The notes beneath the pieces are model-generated. The model saw nothing but the letters and a program-made list of their open reading frames with translations. It had not been told where the DNA came from and did not search any database. 44,053 bases of DNA, from positions 1-44,053 of the forward strand of contig JAJZXB010000012.1 in the NCBI GenBank assembly GCA_021846395.1, read 5' to 3'. The DNA is from Thermoplasmata archaeon. Lineage in GTDB: Archaea; Thermoplasmatota; Thermoplasmata; Thermoplasmatales; Thermoplasmataceae. Shown here one piece after another: positions 16,813 through 24,652 of the stretch. Made by a program: the position numbers and the translations under genes. Each line of letters starts with the position of its first letter. Within the stretch, counting starts at the first letter, position 1.

Positions 16813-17085
16813 AGTCAATCCCAGCCATATGGTGTGTAGGATATTAAGAACAATAATGGGTAGGTTAACGTTGGAATTGACCAGGATACCGCAGAGTTTG
16901 CCGTTGAATCAATAAGAAAATGATGTGGCCTCATGGGAAAAGAAATGTACCCTGATGCAAAAACTCATGATAAAGGAAAATGGCCATGGATCCAATGGTT
17001 AAATGGTAAAGTTGTGGAAGATTGATCTTCAGAAATTTGCAGATGATACTGGTTTAAGCATATCTTTTTGCCTTCAGGGCATGTG
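16813..17085 (+). pseudogene. ISAzo13-type (Rhodopirellula-family DDE) transposase remnant
   Basis: Translated fragments read PYGV, DIKNNNG, VNVGIDQDTAEFAVESIRK, then MGKEMYPDAK and, in a shifted frame, QKFADDTGLSISF. Together they follow the catalytic core of ISAzo13-family transposases (the VNVGxDxDTAEFAVESI block and the LQKLADETGLxI block). Several stops and frameshifts and the loss of both ends make it a fossil. Confidence 0.75.
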
Positions 17086-17206
17086 ATAACAATTTCCCCC
17101 AAGTTAGTACCAATAATTATAAAATTAAAATTTTAATATGGATTTGATGATATTTTTTTATTTTTCCATATATATTTTTATACTAAATATGTATTATAGA
17201 ATTATA
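17086..17206 (+). promoter_or_regulatory. Promoter of the fic gene
   Basis: A TATA-like stretch TATATATTTTTATACTAA at about 17169-17186 lies about 25-30 nt before the ATG at 17207. This placement supports ATG 17207 and argues that a longer frame beginning at 17138, which would add a hydrophobic leader of 23 residues, is not the translated form. Confidence 0.5.
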
Positions 17207-18109
17207 ATGAACAGACACATATTAAACTCTCTCAGGGAGAGGCTTTTGGATAGAGGTTCTATACGCAACTTACCTGAAAAGGCACTTCAGGAATCATTTA
17301 TACTTAATACTTGGGGAACCAATGCAATAGAGGGAAATTCACTCACTCTGGATGAAGTAACAAAGGTAATTGAAAGTGGAATAACTGTGCCTAACCGCAC
17401 TGTAAGGGATCTAATGGAAACAATTCAACATAATGCCGCTTTGGCTGAAGTGGTAAGCGGAAAAATATGTGATGTGAACATGAAAAGTGCATTGGATTTG
17501 CATAATATAATATTTCATGGGATTCTTTTGGATGCTGGGCAATGGAGAATGGTAAACGTCAGAATATCTGGCTCAAAGTATTCGCCTCCCAGAGTCGAAA
17601 AACTCACCCCTCTCCTAAGAGGATGGGAACAACATTACGTGGAAATGGAAATGAAGCGCGAGGATATTTTCTCTCAAGCTGCTGAAATGCACTTTGGTTT
17701 TGAATCCATCCACCCCTTCTCAGATGGAAATGGAAGAGTCGGCAGATTACTGCTGAATATACATTTCCTCAACCACAACTGGCCACTCATTAATATCCTT
17801 CCTCCGGACAGGAATTCCTACCTGGATGCTCTGGAGGCTGCCCATTATAATGAACCGACAAAATTAACTGACTTTCTGAAAACTAACATGGCAAGATCCC
17901 TTATTTTTATGCTTGACATTGTAGGTTCTGAAGATGATAGGTTATTAACCATAAACGAAGTAAAAAAAGTCTCCGGAACGTATTACTCATCAAAATATCT
18001 GGCACTCAGGATCAATCAAGGAGAGCTTCCGGGAATCAGATTAAACGGTAGATGGAAGACAAGTTCAGCAGCCATAAACCTTTATCAAGAAATAAAGGGC
18101 AGAGAATGA
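17207..18109 (+). CDS. Fic family protein with N-terminal inhibitory motif and C-terminal HTH
   Basis: A 300-residue Fic-domain protein. The catalytic loop HPFSDGNGRVGR is at about residues 169-180, with the His and the anion-binding GNGR intact. An N-terminal TNAIEGN segment at about residues 39-45 matches the (S/T)xxxE(G/N) inhibitory helix of class II Fic enzymes, in which Glu blocks ATP. The C-terminus (LTINEVKKVSG...SKYLALRINQ) resembles an excisionase-type DNA-binding helix-turn-helix. The usual reaction is AMP transfer to a target protein hydroxyl; the target is unknown. It sits among toxin-antitoxin remnants, with no separate antitoxin, as expected for a self-inhibited form. Confidence 0.9.
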   Translation: MNRHILNSLRERLLDRGSIRNLPEKALQESFILNTWGTNAIEGNSLTLDEVTKVIESGITVPNRTVRDLMETIQHNAALAEVVSGKICDVNMKSALDLHNIIFHGILLDAGQWRMVNVRISGSKYSPPRVEKLTPLLRGWEQHYVEMEMKREDIFSQAAEMHFGFESIHPFSDGNGRVGRLLLNIHFLNHNWPLINILPPDRNSYLDALEAAHYNEPTKLTDFLKTNMARSLIFMLDIVGSEDDRLLTINEVKKVSGTYYSSKYLALRINQGELPGIRLNGRWKTSSAAINLYQEIKGRE

Positions 18110-18180
18110 TTTTTGTTCATAAATTATTTCATTCACACATGGGCATTTCCAGAACTGAATTGTCACACCAAAATCAAAGA

Positions 18181-18792
18181 TCAACTCATTTCGTCAATAT
18201 AATGTAATAGGGCTCTCTGATATTCCGGCAAAAGTCCTTGATTGCCTGAAATGATAAAAATGAGGGCAGTCTTAAGAGCCTTCTTAATTTCTCCTGACCT
18301 GAACAGAGCAATGCACAGAAATGCAAGAGCAGCAGGGTCCACTGTTTCTTTCTGAACCCTATTTAGGATAGCTATGGCCTTTTCATGTTCACCAGTAACA
18401 CTGAGTGAACTACCCAACTGAATTTCCGCCTGAGTTTTCATTTTTCCTGAAAGCCCTAATTTTATAGCCTTTAGATATAGAGGAATTGCCTCTGCCTCCT
18501 TTCCAAGAAAATCCAAAGTGTTTGCATATTGGAACAGGTATACAGCACTTCCAATTGTATTCTTAGAAGTATCAGAGATGGTGTCTGATCTCGTTCCGCT
18601 CAGATCCTTTGATTCGTTTATGTTCTTTATAATAGAGTCAGCATCATTGTCTGAAAATGTTCCTCTAATATCAAGCAGGGCCGCCCTGCCGATGAGCCTA
18701 TTTATTACGTCGGTGAAGCTTTCGTTATTTCCCTTAAATTTTTTCAATTTGGAATATGCCTCATCCGAAATAGATATATTCTTACTTCCCAT
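18181..18792 (-). CDS. VapB-type antitoxin domain fused to a TPR domain
   Basis: A 203-residue chimera. Residues 1 to about 70 (MGSKNISISDEAYSKLKKFK, ESFTDVINRLI, LLDIRGTFSDNDADSI) follow the whole length of the archaeal VapB-type antitoxins formerly called DUF217. Residues from about 77 to 203 form at least three TPR-like helix pairs: AVYLFQYANTLDFLGKEAEA, AEIQLGSSLSVTGEHEKAI, ALAFLCIALFRSGEIKKAL. No VapC toxin is adjacent. ATG at 18792 is chosen; a GTG 45 nt upstream is in frame. The TPR part resembles small bacterial TPR proteins. The function of the fusion is unknown: DNA binding by the first part with protein recognition by the second is a reasonable guess. Confidence 0.8.
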   Translation of the reverse strand: MGSKNISISDEAYSKLKKFKGNNESFTDVINRLIGRAALLDIRGTFSDNDADSIIKNINESKDLSGTRSDTISDTSKNTIGSAVYLFQYANTLDFLGKEAEAIPLYLKAIKLGLSGKMKTQAEIQLGSSLSVTGEHEKAIAILNRVQKETVDPAALAFLCIALFRSGEIKKALKTALIFIISGNQGLLPEYQRALLHYIDEMS

Positions 18793-18922
18793 GTAATCAC
18801 ATATACGTGTATCATTTAAATTTTGCTTCAACTCCACCTGAACTAAAAGTTATAGTTAAACAAACGTGGCTTGATCTAAGAATAGGTTCCAGGAAATGTA
18901 TTGATAGATCATAATTTGCTCT

Positions 18923-18947
18923 ATATTTTAGAAGAAAACTAAAATAT
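18923..18947. repeat. Perfect 9-bp inverted repeat with 7-nt loop
   Basis: ATATTTTAG, seven bases, then CTAAAATAT. It lies between the divergently transcribed VapB-TPR gene and the next vapB. It could be an operator or a hairpin; there is no direct evidence for either. Confidence 0.5.
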
Positions 18948-19054
18948 GAAACTTAAACACTCGTAAAATATTAACTCACTGATTAAATTATAGTTGGCTG
19001 TTGTTTTTGTCAGTTAATCGTAATAGGTTTATACGGAGTTTTGATTATTCATTC

Positions 19055-19270
19055 ATGGTTAAAACCACAATCAACCTTGATGATGAAATCCATTCTGAAA
19101 TGTATGGCAGCATCAGGAATATGTCAAAAATCATTAAGCAGCGGTTTAGGAACAGGAAATCTGACGCAAGGAAAGGTGAAAAGCGAATTGTGTTCAGTGG
19201 TAGGGAAGACCTTGCAACGCTGGATGCTGACAAGGAGATAAGGAAAGGATGGAAGAGAGGCAGTAAATAA
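19055..19270 (+). CDS. vapB: VapB-type antitoxin (toxin partner truncated)
   Basis: A 71-residue protein with a ribbon-helix-helix-like start MVKTTINLDDEIHSEMYGS, a basic middle (IIKQRFRNRKSDARKGEKR) and a charged C-terminal end EIRKGWKRGSK that would meet the toxin. A GTTTATACGG element about 25 nt before the ATG at 19055 supports this start over an upstream in-frame extension. A PIN-toxin fragment follows immediately in the overlapping frame, so this is the antitoxin of a broken vapBC pair. Confidence 0.75.
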   Translation: MVKTTINLDDEIHSEMYGSIRNMSKIIKQRFRNRKSDARKGEKRIVFSGREDLATLDADKEIRKGWKRGSK

Positions 19271-19371
19271 CAATACCGAGAGACACAAACGTTCTGGTTT
19301 ATGATACTCTAGAGAACCCCTCACACCATGTTCCTGCAGGTAATATTATCGACGCGTCAGAGAACCTCTGA
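19267..19371 (+). pseudogene. Truncated VapC (PIN-domain) toxin fragment
   Basis: The frame overlapping the vapB stop reads ITIPRDTNVLVYDTLENPSH and ends at 19371 after 34 residues. DTNVLVY with the first catalytic Asp is the N-terminal strand of PIN ribonucleases; the remaining 90 or so residues with the other acidic residues are missing. The first codon is ATA where a start codon would be expected. Confidence 0.75.
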
Positions 19372-19406
19372 TAAATTCTTTTTCAATTATTGAACTTGGA
19401 TCATAT

Positions 19407-20336
19407 TTAAAGACTTAGCATGAAAAGAAAGAACAGGCTAAACGCAGCGGAAACCAGCGAACTAACAATCCAATTAAGGGCAATTGAGCGAAATATTTGT
19501 GGGGTTATTACTTTAGAGTTTGTTGAGTGTTTTGCCCCATACAATGACGTAACCAAGGTCTGATTTATTGAGGCATTATACCCAATAAGATTCCCTGAAA
19601 TAATTGTTATTGCCTGGGTTAACTGAGAAGTTGCAGCCAGTGGAGAGTCCGTCTTTACTATCTCTGACCCAACCCTATGTATTAGCCTTTGCCCCCAAGT
19701 TACAAGTCCCAATGCAATAAAAAATCCTCCAAAGAGATAAGGGCTAATACCAGTAAGAATGCCTGCCTTTACCACCGAAGAAATAGCGTTGCTAACATCA
19801 TTGGAACCTAAGGTGAATGAACTAAAAATGCTGCTGCCGATTATGATGAACTTCAGTTTCTTCTCATTTCCCCTAAACCACGAGGTAAATTTTGGAGCAA
19901 GAAAATATGCCAAAAGCATTGCAGCGAGAGGAATTACAATCCACATTGACAGGACAATTCCGATTCCAACGAGTAATAGTTTGACATTACTCACTATCCC
20001 AACAAACAAAAGTGAGAAAGTATATACCTGTATTGTTGAAGCTGGTAATTTTAGCATTGTTGAGATGAATATTGCAACAGAAGCTCCAAGTAATGCTGCG
20101 GTAAGCTCTGTTGGTGTTGCCGATCCCACAATAGCAAATGCGTAGGTATGAACAACTCCAGAACTTGCAATTAAGGTTCCAAGGAACGCAAACACAGCAG
20201 CAATGGCGGTGGCTTGTCTTACTGTCAGTGTTTTAGAGCCATAGGCCATGCCCATCACGGCTCCAGAATAGTGGCTCCCCATATTCCATGAGAACAACGC
20301 ACTTGCAAACAAGAGTACGTATGAAATAAACAACAC
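19407..20336 (-). CDS. PiT-family phosphate permease-like protein
   Basis: A 309-residue membrane protein with about ten hydrophobic segments and the two-fold inverted repeat of the PiT family. The second signature, GSNDVSNAISS at about residue 178, is intact. The first, which should read GANDxANA, is GSHYSGAV in the corresponding place (before MGMAYGSKTLTVRQA), so an Asp and two Asn are lost. Family members move phosphate with H+ or Na+, using both signatures, so its transport activity may be altered. It lies inside the accessory zone, convergent with the vapBC remnant. Confidence 0.85.
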   Translation of the reverse strand: MLFISYVLLFASALFSWNMGSHYSGAVMGMAYGSKTLTVRQATAIAAVFAFLGTLIASSGVVHTYAFAIVGSATPTELTAALLGASVAIFISTMLKLPASTIQVYTFSLLFVGIVSNVKLLLVGIGIVLSMWIVIPLAAMLLAYFLAPKFTSWFRGNEKKLKFIIIGSSIFSSFTLGSNDVSNAISSVVKAGILTGISPYLFGGFFIALGLVTWGQRLIHRVGSEIVKTDSPLAATSQLTQAITIISGNLIGYNASINQTLVTSLYGAKHSTNSKVITPQIFRSIALNWIVSSLVSAAFSLFFLFMLSL

Positions 20337-21136
20337 ATTGACTACATAGGAATTTCCAATATATATGCCTTACCTTTATGAAACTTTAAAATATTAATAA
20401 AATTAAAGGATAATGCCATGTCAATAAATATCATTATTGTAAACTTATCTTTTATAAAAATAATGGGTTAAATGTTGATTTTGAATGAAAAAGATTATGA
20501 TGTGACATGTGGTTGGCTATGGCCAGTTTGGAAGAGGTCAAGAAAGAATTGGGAATTTGGTCCATCAGGTAATATTCTCTTATGTTGCCCTCAATTAACT
20601 GTGAAAAATAATTTGATCGGGGGATAAATGGAGATACATTTTGATCAGTACACGCTGTTAGAATTCAACTGTAAGGCTCATCAGAATGCCTATGCCGTTC
20701 CCACGAGATCAGAGCCCTCCATAAAGCAGATACTACCATCCTGCCTTGATTTATGGATTGTGTTTTCATTGATGGGGAATTAGCGATATCATAACTCCTA
20801 CTCGGGGAGAAGATGGCCGACATGGAAGGATGTTGTATTTTCCAAGAACGTCCATGTGTGGTGTATGTCGTATCAAGGGAAAGTTTTGGATGGTTTAATT
20901 GATGAGGGGATCGGCTCTGTGTATTATTTTCTAAAAAAGGTTCTCAGAAACGCTGAAAAAAAGACTCCGTTTTGAGGTCAAACAAAATTTGCCGAAAGAG
21001 ATTTTGGGTACACGTTTAAGTTCAAAGGCAACCCCCCATATTTTAAAGGCAGAGAAACCATAAGCAATAATGGTCTTGAAGTATTATTTCAAGGCATCAT
21101 AGGTTCGTTAATCAGATACTTTCATGATAGAATATC
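20337..21136. other. Decayed accessory DNA, about 0.8 kb
   Basis: No intact gene. The stretch contains the relB tail fragment (20519-20562), a short open frame at 20628-20783, and at about 20810-21130 fragments in more than one frame such as VHVWCMSYQGKVLDGLIDEG, GSVYYFLKKVL and GNPPYFKGRETI, separated by stops. They look like one former protein of unknown family, perhaps a transposase. Confidence 0.5.
20519..20562 (+). pseudogene. Tail fragment of a RelB-type antitoxin
   Basis: Encodes MASLEEVKKELGIW, closely similar in protein and DNA to the last 13 residues of the intact relB that ends at 15857 (TLEEIKKELGL). Only this tail remains, with no toxin after it. Confidence 0.55.
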
Positions 21137-21214
21137 TGAACGATATCCCAGGCGTGAAGGCAAGTTTTGTGGTTGATATGGGAAGCTTCACAGCTTTAGC
21201 GTGAGGTAGTTCAC
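21137..21214 (+). mobile_element. Solitary IS605-type right end
   Basis: About 78 nt nearly identical to the segment that follows the tnpB remnant at 28529-28603 (opposite strand). It includes GGCGTGAAGGCAAG and a terminal hairpin formed by GAAGCTTCAC and GTGAGGTAGTTC around a short loop. In IS200/IS605 elements this end carries the cleavage hairpin and the 3' part of the TnpB guide RNA. No tnpB sequence was recognised next to this copy. Confidence 0.7.
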
Positions 21215-21420
21215 TGGATAGTTATGGGAATAATTCTCAATATCCATATGTAAAAAGCATATAGCCAAAGCCAATAAATATTGTAGAATTATCCACTGAG
21301 GACAATGTCTTCTGGATGCCGTTTATATGGAATACCAATACTATAAGGAAAGGATTGAGAAGAAAAGGTCATTAATTAACAACTCCATTGTATTATTTCT
21401 ATTTCACATGGTTTGCAACT
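21215..21420. other. Intergenic remainder, no gene seen
   Basis: Sequence between the IS605 end and the isocitrate-dehydrogenase-like gene. Nothing recognisable. Confidence 0.4.
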
Positions 21421-22557
21421 TTATTTTAATGGTGGAGGCCTCATCCTCTTAATTATTTCCTCGCTGAATTCAGAACATTTTACAGGCGCAACATTTTCTC
21501 TTTCTGCAAAATCCTTTGGAACTTTATTATCAATAAATGCCTGGTTTATGGCATTTTCAATTATATCCGCAGCATCATTCCATCCAATATAACTTAACAT
21601 CATTGCCCCGGACATAATGAATGAAAGTGGATCAGCGACATCATATCCTGCTTCGTCCGGGGATGAACTTTGTATCGCTTCAAATAGAGCTATATTATCA
21701 CCAAAGCTTCCGCCGTATTCAACATTGACAATCTCAAGCAAAAATGCCAGTATGGGCTTGCTTAAGGTGCTATCAAGGATCACCATATCATAACTTTCCG
21801 GGTCTGAAAGAAAGCTTTTAACAAAATCCTGAAGCTCAACCAGTTCAAAATTTATTTTCCCCTGATATTTTTTAAATTCATCAGCACACCAGTCAGAAAA
21901 TTCATAATTTAAACTGTTATACACAATGCTGATTTTTTTGCCCCCATTTTTCAAATAATACTCTGCAGCTTTCTTTGCTATTTTCCTTATCCTGTACTTG
22001 CTCTGGGCAATCATTCTTATTGTGGAATCAGGATTTATATTTATATCGTAATTTTCTGATAAAAATTTTATAAGTTCCTGAGTATTGTTGGATGAATAGT
22101 TAAGAGAAATTTCCACGTTGATGGAATCCCTTATAACAGTTATATTCAATTTTTCAAAATTTTTTATAATTACAGGGATGCCTGGAAAATATTTCACCTT
22201 CCTTAAATTTGTATACAGCCCGAGCTTTTTCCTTAATAATATATTTATGTCATTTTTATCAGGCAACATATTAAGTGTCGATTTCATTGTTATTATGGAG
22301 TTTTTAATTTCCTCTATTGATTCATCCGGTATATATTTTCCATATTTTTCATATGCATCTTTACCAATCAATATTTTTTTCCATTCTATTGATTTTTTAC
22401 CAGAATATGCAAGTTCAAGAGCACTGTTAACAACGTTAATCATAGATTCTGTAATTTCTGGCCCTATACCTTCCCCCTCCACATAGCCAATTGACGGATT
22501 GTCAGGTATAACCATTTCATCATCATTAAATTCTATTTTCATATTCTCTTCATGCAT
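21421..22557 (-). CDS. Isocitrate-dehydrogenase-family protein lacking catalytic residues
   Basis: A 378-residue protein that aligns over its whole length with NADP isocitrate dehydrogenase: YVEGEGIGPEITESMINV at the start, LRKKLGLYTNLRKVKYFPGI in the middle, and GDNIALFEAIQ, MMLSYIGWNDAADIIENAIN and VKCSEFSEEIIKRM at the end. By my hand alignment to the E. coli enzyme, the substrate Arg residues (119, 129, 153) are kept. However Tyr160 becomes Ile, Lys230 becomes Asn (in VYNSLNY), and the metal-binding Asp307 and Asp311 become Lys and Ala. Normal oxidative decarboxylation is therefore unlikely. The frame is intact, so it is a paralogue with a new role or a pseudoenzyme. It is divergent from aspA. 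Confidence 0.8.
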   Translation of the reverse strand: MHEENMKIEFNDDEMVIPDNPSIGYVEGEGIGPEITESMINVVNSALELAYSGKKSIEWKKILIGKDAYEKYGKYIPDESIEEIKNSIITMKSTLNMLPDKNDINILLRKKLGLYTNLRKVKYFPGIPVIIKNFEKLNITVIRDSINVEISLNYSSNNTQELIKFLSENYDININPDSTIRMIAQSKYRIRKIAKKAAEYYLKNGGKKISIVYNSLNYEFSDWCADEFKKYQGKINFELVELQDFVKSFLSDPESYDMVILDSTLSKPILAFLLEIVNVEYGGSFGDNIALFEAIQSSSPDEAGYDVADPLSFIMSGAMMLSYIGWNDAADIIENAINQAFIDNKVPKDFAERENVAPVKCSEFSEEIIKRMRPPPLK

Positions 22558-22708
22558 AACTCATTATAATTTTTTCTGCCTATACAAATTTTATAATAAT
22601 ATCTTAAACATGGGTAAAAATTAATAATAGATATATTTCATGGGCTGACTTTTTCTTAAATATATTTCCTGAATTAAAAATTTTTATAGTCTATCATAAT
22701 AATATATT
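22558..22708 (+). promoter_or_regulatory. Divergent promoter region of aspA and the Icd-like gene
   Basis: For aspA, an AATTTTTATAG element at about 22677-22688 lies about 25 nt before the ATG at 22709, indicating a leaderless transcript. The remaining A/T-rich sequence should also hold the promoter of the opposite gene, with no single clear box. Confidence 0.5.
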
Positions 22709-24073
22709 ATGAGAACTGAAAGAGATGTTATTGGTGAAGTTTCCATAGATGATAATATATATTATGGCATAAATACATACAGGGCAATGAAAAATTTCCA
22801 GATATCTGGAATAAAATCGGATTTTGACCACATAAAATCAATGGCAATTGTAAAAAAAGCCGCTGCCTATGCGAATTACAGGGCAGGAAAAATGAAGGAA
22901 AATATTTACAATCACATAAGCGCTGCATGTGATAAATTGATTAGAGGCGAATTTAATAACCAGTTTGTGGTTGATGTATTTCAGGCTGGTGCTGGCACGT
23001 CATTCAATATGAATACAAACGAGATACTGGCCAATATTGTGCTGGAATCAATAGGGCATAAAAAGGGTGAATATAACTATGCGCACCCAAATGATGTTAT
23101 AAATATGAGCCAGTCAACAAATGATATTTACCCAACCATGATGAGAGTTAATATAATGTTAAAATCACAGGGGCTAATTGAAAATACAGAGCTACTGTTG
23201 GATGTGCTTAAGGAGAAAAGTGGTGAATTTAAGGACATATACAAAACAGGCAGAACACATTTGCAGGATGCGGTGAGAGTAACACTAGGTGATGATTTTA
23301 ATGCGTATTATTATGGCGTAAATAGAAGCTTAAACGAATTTAAAAATTCTCTGAACTATATACTTGAGTTGAACATAGGCGGAACTGCTGTGGGTAATGG
23401 AGCGAATACACCGGAACATTACAAGGAATATGCGGTTGATAAGATATCAGAATTAACGGGGATGAATTTCAGGGTAAGTGAAAATACTATGGGCCTTATG
23501 CAGTTCATGACGGATTTTGCCAGAGTGATGAATGCACTTGCAAATATATCTCTGGACTTGAGTAAAATAGCCGATGATTTAAGGCTTCTTTATTCCGGAC
23601 CCGGCTCAGGACTGCATGAAATTATACTCCCCGCGGTACAGCAGGGCTCGTCAATAATGCCGGGAAAAATCAACCCCTCAATAGCTGAAGCCATGAATAT
23701 GATATGCAATTCAATTCTGGGCTCACAGGAAGCAGTAAATTATTCAGTGAAAGGCGGACAGCTAGAGCTTAATGTGATGATGCCCGGCATGGATTATGAA
23801 ATTTCAAAATCCATAGATAGGTTATCAAACGGAATAAAAATGCTCAACGAAAAAGCCATATCTGGAATAAAGCCCGATCTGAACAAAATAAGGGAAAATA
23901 TTGAAAGAAGCTTTGGTTCCGCTGCCCTTTTAAACCCATACCTTGGATATGATACAATGGCACAAATCGTTGAAGAGGCACTTGAAACCGGAAAAAGCAT
24001 AAAGGAACTGGTTCTTAAAACAGGAAAAATTGATGAAAAGAAATACAGTGAAATATTCAGCTTTATGAAATAA
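22709..24073 (+). CDS. aspA: Aspartate ammonia-lyase (aspartase)
   Basis: A 454-residue member of the aspartase/fumarase class II family. The start RTERDVIGEVSIDDNIYYGI resembles aspartases rather than fumarases. Conserved blocks follow: GAGTSFNMNTNEILANI, STNDIYPT, GRTHLQDAVRVTLG, and the signature loop GSSIMPGKINP from about residue 313 with the catalytic Ser. The expected reaction is L-aspartate to fumarate and ammonia. Fumarase remains an alternative, but the N-terminus and the TLQDAV-like segment favour aspartase. It is followed by a T-run terminator and a convergent Lrp-type regulator that could control it. Confidence 0.9.
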   Translation: MRTERDVIGEVSIDDNIYYGINTYRAMKNFQISGIKSDFDHIKSMAIVKKAAAYANYRAGKMKENIYNHISAACDKLIRGEFNNQFVVDVFQAGAGTSFNMNTNEILANIVLESIGHKKGEYNYAHPNDVINMSQSTNDIYPTMMRVNIMLKSQGLIENTELLLDVLKEKSGEFKDIYKTGRTHLQDAVRVTLGDDFNAYYYGVNRSLNEFKNSLNYILELNIGGTAVGNGANTPEHYKEYAVDKISELTGMNFRVSENTMGLMQFMTDFARVMNALANISLDLSKIADDLRLLYSGPGSGLHEIILPAVQQGSSIMPGKINPSIAEAMNMICNSILGSQEAVNYSVKGGQLELNVMMPGMDYEISKSIDRLSNGIKMLNEKAISGIKPDLNKIRENIERSFGSAALLNPYLGYDTMAQIVEEALETGKSIKELVLKTGKIDEKKYSEIFSFMK

Positions 24074-24080
24074 TATTATA

Positions 24081-24090
24081 TTTTTTTTTT
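24081..24090 (+). terminator. Oligo-T terminator after aspA
   Basis: Ten consecutive T residues seven bases after the aspA stop codon, the form of a typical archaeal intrinsic terminator. Confidence 0.6.
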
Positions 24091-24105
24091 ATCTGCTTAA
24101 TGATT

Positions 24106-24642
24106 TTATATTCCCACCCATGGATCCTTTTTGAATGCCTTTGAAACGACCATGGTATCGTATTTTATAACTCCCGGTTTTGTTGTTAAAAGGTCCTCAA
24201 ATTCCTGTATTGATTCGAGGTTAAGAAATAATCCCTGCAATAATAGCTGATTCTGCCCCCTTCTTCTGTAGAGTGACAGCACATTGGGGTTTTCGGCTAT
24301 CTCATTTGCTATTTCATCAAGTTTGTCCGATTCTGTATCTATTCTTATACAGACCTTTATGCTGTTTTCTATTGAATGAAGGTCAACAAGCGCCGAAAAC
24401 CCAGTAATTATCCTCCTTCTCACAAGCTCATTTATCCTCCTTCTTACTGTTGCTTCGCTTGTGTTAAGCATTTTTGCAATTTCGGCATTTGACATTCTGG
24501 CATTATATCTCAAGAAACACATAATTTCTTTATCAAGTTCATCAAATGGCAATATTGAGGAATCTATTTTACTCCATCTTACGGATAAATCGCATTCATA
24601 ATTTTTACCATCAGATTTTTTTACTGTACTATCTTCTGTCAT
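24106..24642 (-). CDS. Lrp/AsnC family transcriptional regulator
   Basis: 178 residues. After a 30-residue charged leader comes the Lrp helix-turn-helix: LDKEIMCFLRYNARMSNAEI, then LNTSEATVRRRINELVRRRI, and then the ligand-binding RAM domain (VCIRIDTESDKLDEIANEIA, VLSLYRRRGQNQLLLQG). The length is slightly above the usual 150 because of the N-terminal leader. Its own promoter holds a 20-bp direct repeat, so self-regulation is likely. It converges with aspA, which suggests a role in amino acid metabolism (inference). Confidence 0.92.
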   Translation of the reverse strand: MTEDSTVKKSDGKNYECDLSVRWSKIDSSILPFDELDKEIMCFLRYNARMSNAEIAKMLNTSEATVRRRINELVRRRIITGFSALVDLHSIENSIKVCIRIDTESDKLDEIANEIAENPNVLSLYRRRGQNQLLLQGLFLNLESIQEFEDLLTTKPGVIKYDTMVVSKAFKKDPWVGI

Positions 24643-24652
24643 ATTTTTGTAT

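Noticed and set aside
15162-21420. CRISPR array or defence island with cas genes
   Set aside because: The only repeats are three dispersed copies with unequal spacing and genes between them; no Cas protein is present in the interval.
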